Assembly (NCBI RefSeq): GCF_030052815.1
Contig: NC_079510.1
Location: 44,420,725-44,484,724, forward strand
Direction of reading: 5' to 3'
Source of the DNA: Hevea brasiliensis
Lineage: Eukaryota > Streptophyta > Magnoliopsida > Malpighiales > Euphorbiaceae
DNA length: 64,000 nt
In this document: positions 48,345 through 60,990 of the stretch, piece after piece
Position numbering within the stretch: position 1 is the stretch's first letter
Layout: each line of letters opens with the position of its first letter
Notes under the pieces: generated by a model
Told to the model about the DNA's origin: nothing
Database searches by the model: none
Seen by the model: the letters and a program-made list of their open reading frames with translations, nothing else
Program-made: the position numbers and the translations under genes

Positions 48345-49739
48345 TCTTACATTTTAATTATGGCAAAAGGAAAGAAAGCAATGGAGGGCAGAAGATGGCA
48401 GGCCTCATGCATGCTAACACAAATCATGCTAAAACAATGAATTGAGAAGAGAATTTATGCTCTATCATTGGAAAAAAATTAGATGCAATCATAAATTTTG
48501 AAGAGAATAATATTTTATAAATTATAAAATAAATATAAAAAAATATTTTAATATAAAAAATAATAAATAAATAGAGTAAACATAAAAGATCAAATGTTTA
48601 AAATGTGAAAATCTCTTGATCATATAGAGCACTTTTTTTTTTTGATAAAAAAAAATCAAAGTTAATGACAAGACTGAATTATCATTAAAATTATGATTAA
48701 TTTTAAAGAAATTTTTATTCTTATATAATTAATTCTCATACACATTCCTTATACACATTCTGCAATCGATATATGAGATTTCAAAAGAACAGGCTACTAA
48801 ACAAAACAGCTAAACAAGTTTGTTGTGTTGGGAAATATAAAAATTAGTGGCAACTTTTTAGCTATGCAAGCCAGCTACCAAAAGCAAAGGAATTGCAATA
48901 ATCCAAAGTAATCAACACATGATGTAGTCAAATTCCTCCTCTTATAGGGCCGTTTATGCCGCATGATTTATTCCTACATCTGCCTTCATTTCTGCATATA
49001 TACCATATAAATAACCACCGAAACACATTCCTAAAATTCAACAAGTATTTTCATTATAAGTAACTTGGAATACTCTGAATGGTTATCCAAAAATTGAGTC
49101 ATATTTATTATATAGTCAAAATTTGATTATTGTATATTTATATGTTTTTGAGAATTAACCCCAGGCACGAGGTAGCCTAAACTCTACTATATACATTGCC
49201 TGAAGTTAACTCAAAGTGGTTGGAAGAGGATAAGAAGTGGATATAAATTTTAGGACAAAAACAGAGAATTATTGCAGCTTTGTGTAACGGTAATAAAAAT
49301 GTAGAAGTTATTCCCATTTTAGTGCAAGAAAGTCAAAGAAACAAATGGCCAATGAAAAAGTCAAAGCCCCATGAGCAATAATTGCGCTTGGTTTAGAAGC
49401 AAGAAGCCAAGAACAGCCAACCATTTTTCTCAAAATGACTCCAACGCCATCAAAGCATACAGTATTACGAAGAGAACCAAAACCAATCCAAAACCATTAC
49501 TAAACAAGAGAGATAAATGGAGGGAGAGTGCGAAAGCGGTCTCTCTTTTTCTCATCTCTTAAGAAACTCACACGCACGATTCAATTCAATCTTTTGATTA
49601 TCTTCCTAATGATATATATTAATAACATATAATCCAACATCTTTTTTTTTTTATTACATTTCTTGTTTTTTTAAGTTTCTTGGTTGATGCCTAGCTATAG
49701 CTTTGACCAAGATCATTTTCTTCTTCAAGATTTTCCCTC
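48345..49739. other. Intergenic region upstream of the coiled-coil gene
   Basis: AT-rich, no coding signal seen. It presumably contains the promoter of the rightward gene at 49740; no confident TATA box could be picked. Confidence 0.5.
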
Positions 49740-50870
49740 ATGGAAAAAATATCCCATGTTCGAGCATTCTCATCTCCAGAACTGGCAGCTTCTTCTCCTA
49801 TGAAAGCTCTAAGGCCAGAAGATTATAGTTTAGAAGGCAATTCTTTCTTTTTCTTCTTCTTTTTATACTTTGATTTTTCTCATTCTTGAACAATCAATTC
49901 AAATAACGAGTTCATGGCCAAGAAATGATGAGATATACATTGATGGCATGGGAACGTGAAGCCAATAGATCTTTCTTGTTTTCATGCAATTCTTTTATTG
50001 GCTTATGCAGGTATTGCGACAAATGTGAAGCTGCTGCTAAAATTAATTCAAGAGCATAATGGAGCGAGCACTAATGATGACAGGAAAATGCAAAGGATCG
50101 CTGGAATGATCACCATCTTAGATGATGTTAAATCGCGAATTGAAAAGTCTCAATCTGCCAGGAAAAGATTGGCTGAGCTCAGGAGGTGCAACACAGAACT
50201 TAGGCCTAGTCGTTCTCCTAGAGACAAGAAGCCTCAAGAAGCAGTGACGAGTACCGATGATAATGAGAGGTTGAGGAAGCAACTCAGTACAAGCTTGGCT
50301 GCAAGAAAGAGCCTAGAAATTATGTGTTCAAGCTTGGGAAAGGAAAAGGAAATTATGGCCTGTGAACTTGCCAGGAAGGTTAGCGAATTGAATGAAATGG
50401 AGGAACTTGTCAGTGACCTCAAGGCACAAAATGATACATTGTTGACGAAACTACAATCTCATGCTGCGGAGCACAAGGAGAAGAAAACAATTGCAGGGGA
50501 TGCTCAAGGGAATGCAGCTCTTCAGGATCGAAACAAGGTGCTTTCGGAGCAACTGCTCAATTCTCTTGATAGTTATCGATCTTTAAAAAGGAAATACAAA
50601 GATGCAAAAAAGGAAAACTCTGAAATTAGGAAGACGATGGAAGAAATTGGGGTGGAAGTAATTGCTGGTATTGAAAGGATCCGTAGCTTCAGGCAAAGAA
50701 TGGCCTCAAGCAAAGATCAACCAGCAGATATAGAAGAGGAGATTTCAGCATTGGAGCAAATGTTCCAGCGATTTAACATGAAAATTTCCAAGCATGAGGA
50801 GCAGAACAGTGAACGGGCTAAACCAAAAGCTGAGATCAGTGCCAGCAGCAAGCCTCCCGTTCTCGCATGA
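49740..50870 (+). CDS. Uncharacterised coiled-coil protein, 2 exons proposed
   Basis: I do not recognise the family. Proposed exons 49740-49827 and 50011-50870, 948 nt, 315 aa. The acceptor CTTATGCAG at 50010 is strong; the donor (GTTTAG) is weak. The join keeps frame and replaces a hydrophobic intron-derived stretch with MEKISHVRAFSSPELAASSP. If unspliced, a 304-aa protein would start at 49956. From about residue 30 the protein is almost wholly helical and charged. It has leucine-heptad stretches (LRKQLSTSLAARKSLEIMC, LVSDLKAQNDTLLTKLQSH, VLSEQLLNSLDSYRSLKRKY) and a conserved-looking C-terminal segment (EEIGVEVIAGIERIRSFRQR). No membrane span, signal peptide or catalytic motif is seen in the spliced form. 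It is likely a structural or scaffold protein. It converges with BRCA1, ending about 510 bp from the BRCA1 stop. Confidence 0.65.
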
Positions 50871-51380
50871 GAAGGAAAGGGTGACGAAAACATATGCTGC
50901 TTACTCTTGATTCTTGAATCTTGCTGCTGCTTTTGTTTTTATATTTTATATAATTCATTGAAAGAAGATGCGAATTGTTCGTTAATTGGCAAGCAGTAAT
51001 AATGTGCCAAAGTAGAAGTTATCAGTCATGCATTGTGAATTTCTTTTCAATTGATTAGTTGAGTTACATAAATGCATCTCCAAATAGTTTGTATTAATCC
51101 CTAATTTTACTTATTTTCTTTCTTAATAACATAGTGCTTACTTCTTTCTCTTGGTGTAACTTCTCAAATTTATGACCATTCTCAGGTTGATGATGGTTAG
51201 TAATCATTCAATCAGTGATCTGATTCCCTTCATAGTTCATATAAAACATTAATGTGTATATTGCAGATATGTTTTTACATGTTTACATCATTAAAAACAA
51301 ATAAGTAACAACCCTCTTAGTAAATACTTGATTAAACATGCACATGTACACTTGTCTTTCAATTGAAGCATAAATCACCA

Positions 51381-54300
51381 TTATTCAGCAAAATTTTGCA
51401 GTTTGCAAGCTGCAATGGAGTTCAAAACCCAAGAATTGCTTACTGCCCTAGCTCCAGTTGCACTCGCCAGAGTTTCGGCGTCTCCCCTTCTTCGATTTAA
51501 AATAATTTCCTTCTTGCTGAGATCACACTTATCAGGAAGCTCGATGCTGTAAATTATGAATGTCGCAAGTGTAGAGGAACCCAATGACAAGACACCCTGG
51601 GCTCCAGAAATGGGTTTCCTATGCAGAACAGTTCCTCCACCAGCAATTAGAAGATCTTGAATATATCCCTTGTAAGAAGCTACAAAATCTCCCAGCATAT
51701 AGAACCTAAACCCCTCAAAAATTTTTGGTTGCTGCAAAATAAAACACGTCAATATACTGTGTACGCATAAGGCCATGTCTGAGTGCACACATGCATGCGC
51801 AATGCTGTTAGGACTGTGCTTAATGGGTGATGATAAGAACATGTAACAGAATTTATCTCCACAAGCAAGAATTAAGATCAAGATTATTATCTTGAGAAGC
51901 CTCTTAGCGATGGAATTGTGATGTCTAAGGTGGCATACCAATCTTCTAGTTCTGAGAAAAGCTGGTGTTATGTTACAAATCCAACAGAAGCAAATTTCAA
52001 AACCATAACTTTTTAACAGAATAATATTGAGAGAAATAATATGATTGAATTGAAAAATGAGACCGCCACAGATACTATCCCCAAAACGATTAGACAAGCA
52101 CAAGCATGAAGGTCACAACTGAGAGAGGTCAATTCCCTAGAGTGCAAATGAGCATGCAAACAAACCTTGTTCAGGATTCTCAGTCTTCCAAGTCGCGGGC
52201 CATCCCTGATTCCATGAATATCCACTAAAATTTCATATTTCTCCTCTTGAACAAGTTCCATTGCCTTCATGCAAGCCTTAACCCCTACAGAAAACAAAAG
52301 TAAAAGTTCACCAAATAAAATTATTACATTAAATGTACATATGAATCTTCAATGCACATGTAAAGGTGCTTGTAAATTCCAAAATTTTTTAGCACATAAA
52401 GCCATTCCCGAAAAACTGGTACTAACACTCAATATTCAGTATCCATTTCCCCTCCAAGATGCCCATCAAGATCTTGAGGGTTCTTCTGCATGCTCCATTT
52501 TCATTTGTAGATGCAATGACATGGGTGACGCTCAAATCCCAATTTTTCAACACTATAACTCCTGATAATCTCTCAAATTCAGAAACAATTTCCTGCAGTA
52601 ACCAATAAAGGATTATTGTTTTTCCTTTCTTTTTTTTAAGGGAAACCAAACCAAAAGCAGCATCCGGACTGATACCTTTTCCTCAACTGTGAGAGCAGAA
52701 CAACAAAGAACCAGCTTGTCTGCTGTTACACTTGAATTCCAATTTGGACATGAACTGACATCATGTTTTAAAACAACTTTGCTGCACTGATTGGGCCTTT
52801 TTCTGATAGAGGAAAGAGAGATCGCCAAATTACATATATGCTTGACAATCCAATCATCAAGTATACTGACACAAATTGAATTGAAGATTCAGCATACCTT
52901 TTTGGAATGCATTTCTTTCTTATTCTCTCTTCAGATCCTGAGTCTTCATCAGGCAACTTCGAAGAAGCATGAAGAGGGCACAGCATGACAAAGTTATTCT
53001 GTTGCCAAAGGTTCAAGAGAATCAAATTAAATAAGCATGCTATGCAGAATTTGCATTAGGAGTGAAAGAATTTCAACTAATGACACTTAACAGTATCCCA
53101 TCGACATTGAGGGATCATCTTTGCACATGTGACATGGAAACTTTTGCGACAACTCTTCTCATAACATCCAAGAGCAGCACCTTTAAGTCCACAGCAGCAG
53201 CACGTTATCCTCCTACTTCTAGTTAATTCAGCTTCAAGATTAATTGCAGTATCATCCTCAAAATAAACATTAGGCGCCCTGTATGTATGAATTTGAAGGA
53301 TTATACCACGTCCATAATATCATAATTACAAGCATTGGAGACAATCTACTGAGGATTTCAAAAGTGAACTCATCTATCATCAATGCTGTTAACAGAAATT
53401 TTTCAAATATATGAAAGCCCATCATCTTTTCAGCCAGAAAATTCACATCATAACAAACAATGATATCTACCAGAATTATCTGAATTGAGCATATAAGATT
53501 TTCTATTGACCAAAAAATCACTTAAAAGCTTATGCAGATCATGGCTTCCTGAATTGTTTTACAAAAATCTTCAGCAGTATGATTACGAAAGCACTCAAAT
53601 TTCCCAACTATGTCCACAAAAATTAATTATATTTGTAATTACTTTATCTGGTACAAGCAAGCAAAAAACTATATGACCGTGGTTTTAATAAATAAAAGAA
53701 AAGAAATTTCCTTTGGCAGCTCATTGAAGAATGCTCTTACCACTCAGCACAATTTCTATGAGAGTGTATAACCTTGGATCCACTGTTATAATTTGCAGCT
53801 ACAGGCCTGCCATTGCAGTAGTGGACCATCTCTCCTGAGGCCTGTCATTTGGTTTGCATATTTAGAAGTGGAGTAAGATCAGAAAAACAGGTTATAGGAA
53901 ACAAGGGAAGGAGAAAAAGGAAACTGTGACTTGAAACAAGTAACAGATACCTCCGAGTCTTCTGAAGAAAGACAGAAAGCACAATGAATATTAAGAGCAA
54001 GGGTTTGGCAAGTATGCAAAGCCACTACATTTGCTTGACCAAGCGTCCCCAATATTTCTGAATTATCAGGAATTTTCGAACCAAGACTACCTCGAACCTT
54101 CCTTTTGTACTGAGTTTCTTTTACAGAGACAGCAGCTGCCTTTTCAATGCATTGAGTTTCCTTTGCAGAGATACTAATATGACCCTCTTGATGGTCATTT
54201 AGTAACCCATCTGTTGAGATGCCATAAAAGGAAACTTTCATCTTTTTTGTACTTCTTAACTTTTTATTGCTTTCTGAATTCAATACAGAGTTAACTTCAA

Positions 54301-57300
54301 TTCCATGTTTCTGCTGTTTCTGCTTGATATATGAGATGCACTTACCATCAACTTCAGGAGGGCTTTTGCCTTCTTCCAATGGGTTTTGAACTTTATAAGT
54401 TTCTTCAATCACGTTCATATCAGTGGAATCCAATTTTTGTTTCTTCAACCTCAAAGAACAATATGCATGAGAGGTGCTGGCATTCCCACACATTTTTCCG
54501 ATATTTTTTCTAAGATTTTCATTATGACATTGTTTCTTACATAGTGAAGTAGACAACTCAGCAGCCATCTTTTTGTCACTTTGATTTTGTGCTTCTGCTC
54601 TGAGAGAAACAGGGAGAGCATTTTCAGGTTTTGATTCAGCTGCAGAGGTACCAAAAACAGCCTTCTCTCTCCTCCTAGTTTTCTTACACTCTAAAGAGTT
54701 TCCCTTGTCACATGCTTCCTTCTGCATAATTTTTCTAGATTTCATCTCTGAATTAGAGGGAACCTCAAAATTTTGCTCTGCATCTTTCTTAACACACTTC
54801 TTTAGTGTTGCCTTTTTCCTAGCAGTCCTAACTTTCCTTTTGGATTTGTTAGAGGCAACTTGACAATCAGAACTTCCGGGTCTCAGAGGGGACAGAGTAG
54901 GAGATTCCTCATCTGCAATGTCCATTACATCTTCAGTATCAGAACATTTTTCATTTCCAACACTGTGTTCATTTGTATTTGAACTCAGTAAGAGTACTTC
55001 TTGTTTGCTTTCTTGATTTCCATCAATTTCACCAGCATCCTCATCCTGCAAATTACTTGAATTTTGGTAAAATCCAAATGATTTGAACAAAAAATAAAAG
55101 ATATATATAAGTTATGGAAATACCTGCATCATAGCAGGACTTGAAAAAAGTTCAGGGGAGCAAGCTTTCTGTGTCCACTCAAACATTTCACTATTAAAAA
55201 GATCTGCGTCATTTGGTTTGCCACACACTTCCTCCTATATCATGTTGCAAAAACACAACTAAATAACTTCATGTCATTGAACATAAATGTTAAGTTAATT
55301 TTTGGAAACTCTATGATATATCTTGCTCATTTCAAATTTGGATGGAAGCAAGCACAATTCATGGCTAAACTTACAGAAAAAGTTTTATACCCCAAATGTC
55401 AAAGCTGAAGGCTTAAATAAACTTGAGCATGTATTAGAAGGTGAGTTCCATAAATAGCATATTAGTGAATAGATAAGTAACTTGGCAGCTTAATTATATG
55501 TCGATTTTAACTGGCCTAACCATAAAATTACACAAGCTACTCAAAGAGGACTTTCACAAGTAAAAAAAATATGTTATCACTTAACAAGTCATGTCAACAT
55601 CTACATATGATTTAAGGATAAATTTGAAGATAATGATAGACTGATCACTTACTGCTTGGGATAATTTAGAGGGGCTGTCATCATCTGAATCCTTGATATC
55701 ACTAAAAGTAGGAATGTTTGGAGGTGTTATATCCAAAAATTGACTACCAATAGTATGCTGACTTAACTTCTCTAAACCTTCATCATCTCTCAACCAGAAA
55801 AAAGGGGAAAACACAGGTTCACCTTTTTCAAAGGGAGCAGGATTCTCTCTTGGGATCAATGACCTGTTCTTAAATCCATCCTTAATGTTTTCACCTGATC
55901 CAATCTCTAGCTTCTCAGTTCGTGTTGGGGTTTCTGAAGGAAGACATTGTGGCACCTGAACTCTTTTTTTAGCAGGGAAGGAAGGCTTCGCAGAAATAGG
56001 ATCAGAAACTTCCTGGCTGGATTTAGTAGTATTTCTTGACCTCTTTCTTGTGGAAGATTTTTTCTTTTGCACTCTGTCCTGACAAATTATATGGATATCT
56101 TCTCTTCCGCAATTCGCATCAGCCTCTACTTGCTCTTTTGTGTCTACAATATGAGAAAAGAAAACAAAAAAAAAAAAAAATGGTGACCCACTTAAATACA
56201 ATCATCCAGAAAGTCTAGTCCAAATTAATACATTATTTTAAGAAACTTCAGCTGGTAGAAAACAATAAGCATGAAAATAAAGCATGACATGTATATAACT
56301 AAACACACTAAACACAAATGTTAAGTACAATGCATGATTACTTTTATCTATTATTCCAACACGATGATGTATAATTTCACTTTGCATCATTGCATATCCA
56401 AGTTTTTCCGTTGCAATATTACCAGATGATTTAGCTGATGGTGGATTCTGAGTGACAAATATCTGGAATCCTGAAGCAGCTTCCATACTTTTGTAAATGC
56501 TCACTAGGCTATCCATGTGAGGAGCAGCTCGAACCTCTGCATCAAAACCATGCACAAGCATAGAAGGAACAAAGAGAATAAGCATGGTCTTGCCGAGTAG
56601 GTGGACTAGTAAAAGAATGTGAAGAAACTGCTTATTTTCATTCATTTTGATATCAAAACATGCATCCAATTCAGTGTCTCAAACAGATTATTACATTTCT
56701 TAACGCATTCAAGCAACTGACTATGTCATTATAACAAACACAAGAAATCCCGTATTGTCTAAGACAAAATTCTATTACCCAATATGGTGCTAAACAATCA
56801 GTAGCATATGGACGCTAATTTTTTCAGATTAATTTTCCATCTCTATTTGCAAGTTTATATCTTCTTTTCAAAACTTTGAGAACCCACCCACTTATCAAAA
56901 ACCCATTTTCTGAAAGCAATCCAAATTAAATCAATTCCGATGATAAAAGTTCAAATACATACCTCTACGCCGATAAGGCACTTTACAAACTGGGCAAGTG
57001 GAACCCGACTTCATCGACTTCACAATACACGAACTGAACGCAAACAAAATACAATAGTTCATATCTTCTTTCTAATCTCAAACTTTATGAAATAAAAATA
57101 GAAATAGCACAAGAAAAATTGAGCTTACTTGCAGAATACATGATTGCATGTAAGCGAAACAGCGGAATTCAGTAGACTCAAGCTGCAAAATTAAATTATA
57201 GTTTCAATAAAATAATTTTAATAAATACCTTTTTTTTTAAAAAAAAAAAAAAAAGACAATGCAAGAACAGCATCCATTACCCAAATTAAACAACCCATAA

Positions 57301-57439
57301 ACAGATTTTTAAAACAGAAATAAATCAAATTAGGGGGAAAAAATGGTAATCTGAATACACACACGCATATGAAGTTAAATTACCAGATGGGGCACTTAAG
57401 CTCTCTGCCCATTTTCTCAAGGTGAATTGGATCTCCCAT
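51381..57439 (-). CDS. BRCA1: BRCA1 homologue (RING, extended PHD, tandem BRCT), 14 exons
   Basis: Exons: 57439-57384, 57182-57129, 57033-56963, 56536-56342, 56143-55653, 55234-55124, 55045-53951, 53841-53741, 53278-53092, 52998-52898, 52802-52676, 52592-52427, 52284-52166 and 51731-51381. Total 3225 nt, 1074 aa, all phases consistent. N-terminal C3HC4 RING: Cys16, Cys19, Cys31, His33, Cys36, Cys39, Cys50, Cys53. The plant block VRAAPHMDSLVSIYKSMEAA follows. Residues about 140-680 are low-complexity, with conserved PFFWLRDDE and MFEWTQ patches. About 680-800 is the plant-type extended PHD (CAFCLSSED, CCCCGLKGAALGC, CRWDT). Two BRCT domains occupy about 845-930 and 960-1070 (VTHVIASTNENGACRRTLK, GKWIL, SNSWVLNSI). 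Known role: E3 ubiquitin ligase with BARD1 in DNA double-strand-break repair by homologous recombination, in the nucleus. The Arabidopsis protein is 941 aa, so the linker is somewhat longer here. Two E2F-type motifs lie upstream. Confidence 0.95.
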
Positions 57440-57569
57440 TTTAGCAGAAATTTAACAGTCCTTAGCTTGGAGTTCTTCTGTTTGCCCCAGAGAGAAGGGG
57501 GAGGAGGAAGGGGAGTAAGTAACCGAGGAGAGAGAGTTTTGAATTTGAAATGCGGGGAATTCCTTTCGA

Positions 57570-57577
57570 CCCGCCAA
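57570..57577 (-). promoter_or_regulatory. E2F-type motif upstream of BRCA1
   Basis: The minus strand reads TTGGCGGG, matching the plant E2F consensus TTSSCGSS, 131 bp upstream of the start codon. E2F control of S-phase and repair genes is known; use here is inferred. Confidence 0.55.
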
Positions 57578-57611
57578 AGCTACTTATTTTCACGCGTCTT
57601 TACTTGGGTCA

Positions 57612-57619
57612 TTGGCGGG
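57612..57619 (+). promoter_or_regulatory. Second E2F-type motif upstream of BRCA1
   Basis: The plus strand reads TTGGCGGG, the inverted partner of the motif at 57570-57577, 34 bp further upstream. Confidence 0.5.
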
Positions 57620-57849
57620 CTTATCAAATTTTTGCAATAAACTCGTTACCGATACTCTTTTTCAAAACAAAAAATTTTGGGACAAACAATACTCGAGAGC
57701 AATGTTGTTAACTCAGCCCATCAGCCGGGTTGATCCAGTAAACTGATACTAAATCGAGTCAGATTTTTAGTTGAGTCGAATAAAGAAATAAATAGTAACA
57801 AAATCAGTGATTTGTGTGGTCCGAGTGATTAATTCATTTGCCTAATGAG

Positions 57850-57894
57850 TACAAAGTGTATTCGCCCATGTTTTCTGGGCAAATACACTTTGTA
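57850..57894. repeat. Short near-perfect hairpin
   Basis: Arms 57850-57868 and 57876-57894 pair over 19 bp with one mismatch, around a 7-base loop. Located about 410 bp upstream of the BRCA1 start codon in non-coding DNA. It could be a MITE remnant or a hairpin RNA source. Confidence 0.75.
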
Positions 57895-59401
57895 ATGAAC
57901 TAAGACTTGCAAATTATACTAAAAAAATACTAAGATTTATTATTAGTTATGCCAAAAAAAAATGCCACATTAATATTTTATTTATATAAATTTATTGTAT
58001 AAATAAAATATTTTTTTACTTTTAATATATGTGATATATTTCGTTGTTATTAAAAAAGATTTTTCAATGGGACAAAAAGCAGGAGCCAGAAAATCTAAAA
58101 TAGTCAATTCCACCTTCCTCCTGACATCTACGACAACGTTTAGAGTGTGCAAACGGTCAATTTGATTTCAAACTGACAAAAATAAAAATTAAAAATTTTA
58201 AAAATTAAATTAAATCGATTAATAAGAGAAAATAAAATCGAATCAAATCGATAAATTTTAATTTGATTTTAAATCGATCAAATCGAAATTTATAAATTGA
58301 GTATTTGACTTTCAATTAGGTTCGATTCGATTTTAAACTGATCAAACCTAAATCTTATGGTTTGGTTCAATTTTTTTTGATTTTCTTGATATATATATTA
58401 ATAATTTCGGTTCGGTTCGGTTTTTTTTATTTTTTATGAAAATAATCGAATCGAACCGATTAACGAAAATTATTAAAATTATAAACCGAATCGAATCGAT
58501 TGAGCTTTAAAACCAAACCGATTGAATCAAATTAACTCGGTTCGATTCGATTTTTCAATTTAAACCGAAAACTGCTCTCTCCTAACATCGTCAATATACT
58601 TTAAATCTAAAAGTTTTATATTAGCAAATTTTGTAAATGAAAAATTCAATCTAGGATCTAGTTAATTTTAACAAATTTTAATAAAACAATATATACATGG
58701 CAATATTTAATTAGATGTAAATGCAAAAAATTTGGGATTATAAAATTTGTAATAAAAATTTTATTAAAATTCTAATATTTTAAAATAATTTTCATCCAAT
58801 CAATTTTTTTACTAAATTTACTAATATTAATATATTTTAAAATTATTAAAAATAGTGGCAGTCATTTTAAAATTAACATTAGGGGTTGGGATGGGAGGAA
58901 GACACTATAAAAAAAAATTTAGTAAATTATTATTTTAAATAGGTCCACCATAATTTTATACAATGTAATGTATATACCCGAGTGTATAGACTCACTCTTT
59001 AATATTTTAATAAAAAATAAAATTATCTATTTAAATCTCTAACATCATGCATTATCAGCTTCATGGTAACATTATTATACTTTTTTAATTCCTTCATAAT
59101 CAAATCAAATAACTCCTATTATGTTTTTTTCCCTTCTAACCTAATAGCTAATCAGATTATATGGTCGGATTTCCAACTTAGGGATTAAAATTTCCGATTT
59201 AGTACATGCTTTAAGATAATCATTCATAAATTTCTAATTAACAAATTATGATGACATAGCGTTTGACAAAAATCCAACCACATAAAATTTTAATCACCAA
59301 CGCTTGTTGGCAAGGTTCTCGAGGGACTGAAGAACAGCAAGTACAAGAAGTGGAGTAGATTGCTTCTGTTTCTCTGGAGGCAGAGACGAATGAAAAAGTA
59401 A
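57895..59401. other. Intergenic region between BRCA1 promoter and BAG gene 3' end
   Basis: No coding signal. It contains the TTCGGTT-rich repeat at about 58138-58575 and otherwise AT-rich DNA. Confidence 0.55.
58138..58575. repeat. CGGTTCGGTT / AACCGAACCG-rich dispersed repeat
   Basis: A 440-bp stretch is built from short words TTCGATTCGATTT, AATCGATTT, CGGTTCGGTT and their complements in both orientations. Such self-complementary, oligopurine-CG repeats are frequent in plant euchromatin and are probably MITE-derived. Its ends (GTGCAAACGGTCAATTTG and the complement of AATTTAAACCGAAAACTGC) are only weakly inverted. Confidence 0.5.
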
Positions 59402-60990
59402 TCAATCAAAAATTTCCCATTGAGCCAAGGCCCGAGGAGGATCAAAAGTCTCCCATTTGGTAGTGACAATAACAGGCCTTACTTTTGCATTGGATATCTT
59501 CAGCACATCAAGAGTTTCCACACATTTCTGCACTCTCTTACCCTGCATAAATCACGCCAGAATGTTTCAAATTACCCTGCACTCTCCTACAATGCGTAAG
59601 GGTAAATAACGGCACTTATAGTATAGGAAGGGGCGAAGGGCTACTAAATAAACAATGAAGAGGAAAGACATTGCAAAAATACCTGCAAATTTTTGAGAGA
59701 AGTAGCATCTCCTTCTGCAGAAATGCTATCTAGCTTAAGTGCCTGTCTCATGAGCATCTCAATTAATGTTGTGATTTGAACTTCTGGCACCTTAATTCCA
59801 CTAGAGATAGATTTTTCAATTGCAGAAACCTGCAACACAATAAGAAAATGAAGCTTCAATTTAACTGACTTCAATGGAAAAAACTAAACTTGAACAGGGC
59901 CATGCATTGCCTAGGCTGGGATCATATTTCCGATATGCAATAGCTGACAAGGATTACGAGGGGCACGGAGGAAAATTTGCATTCCTAGCAATAGGAGTCA
60001 CTACCCTAGAATTGCCGGACTTTATTGGCCCATAAAGCTGCTGATATAAGTGGATAGTACACAGGAGTCAGGAGCCTCTCCATCGATCTTTCTCAAAAGG
60101 CCATAGCCACAAACTCCAAATTAACCCAATTTGTCAAGATTCTAAGCCAGGCTGTTTTGATTGTGACAGTCACCGTCACCCACTCCAAGTTTTGACCCAA
60201 TAATAATTTTTAGAAGTTCATAAAAAAATTCAAGAAAATTAAAATGGGTGGTGGTCACCTGCTCTGCAAGCTTATCAACCTCCATGGTTACGCTAGAGAT
60301 GGCACGATGAGCGCTCTGGATCCTGGAGTTTTTACGCATCTGAATGTATCTTCTCTCTATGCTTGCTGGGTCCTCGATTAGTATGACTTTTGATCGATCT
60401 TTGACTCCGCACGTGTCCAGATATTGTCCATTTTCGCGTTCTTTTCCTTTGTACATTAGCCTCTGATCAGCCGGCGGTAATCCTGTCTCCGCCATTAGAA
60501 GCTTCTTCAACTCCCCTGTTAGTCAAACCCCACATTAGAATCAATTTTCATTTGTCAGAACTTGATTTTACAATGATTAGAAGCTCCAAAAATCATGTTT
60601 TGTTAATTAATCATGAAGAAAAAATAATGAATATATTTTTTTAATACAAAATAATAAATATAATATGAACTTGGCAAACGTTGTCGTCCATTTTTTTTTT
60701 CTTTAACACAAACATTCAAAAACTTGGATCAAACTACGTATCTTACCAAAAGTTGCTTGAGAATTCACCGAGATCTCGTATCGGAGAGCACCGTACGATA
60801 CTCGGAGGCGTAAGATAGTAGGTGGAACTTCGATCTTTTCGTTTCTTTTCTGGACCAGCATTCCTCCTGGTCTCATCTCCCACTCTACGCATTCATCTCT
60901 CAACGTAAAGGACGACGACGAAGTTATCGTCGTCGTCGAAGCCGAGCTATCACTCATTATACCATACACATTCGACCCTCTCTTCATCAT
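59402..60990 (-). CDS. BAG family cochaperone with ubiquitin-like domain (BAG1-4 class), 4 exons
   Basis: Spliced model: exons 60990-60747, 60515-60259, 59829-59683 and 59542-59402, 789 nt, 262 aa, GT-AG and in phase. The N-terminal 50 residues are Ser/Thr-rich, with the plant-specific block EWEMRPGGMLVQKRN. A ubiquitin-like domain covers about 59-133 (LRLRVSYGALRYEISV, TFGELKKLL, DQRLMYKGKERE). The BAG domain covers about 150-230 (IQSAHRAISSVTMEVDKLAE through LDSISAEGDATSLKNLQGKR), a helical bundle that binds the Hsp70 ATPase domain and promotes nucleotide exchange. The protein ends with TTKWETFDPP. In Arabidopsis, BAG1-4 share this layout; the exact orthologue is not decided here. Known roles include stress tolerance and chaperone-assisted degradation. 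The two adjacent Met codons at 60990 and 60987 make the first start the simplest choice. Confidence 0.94.
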
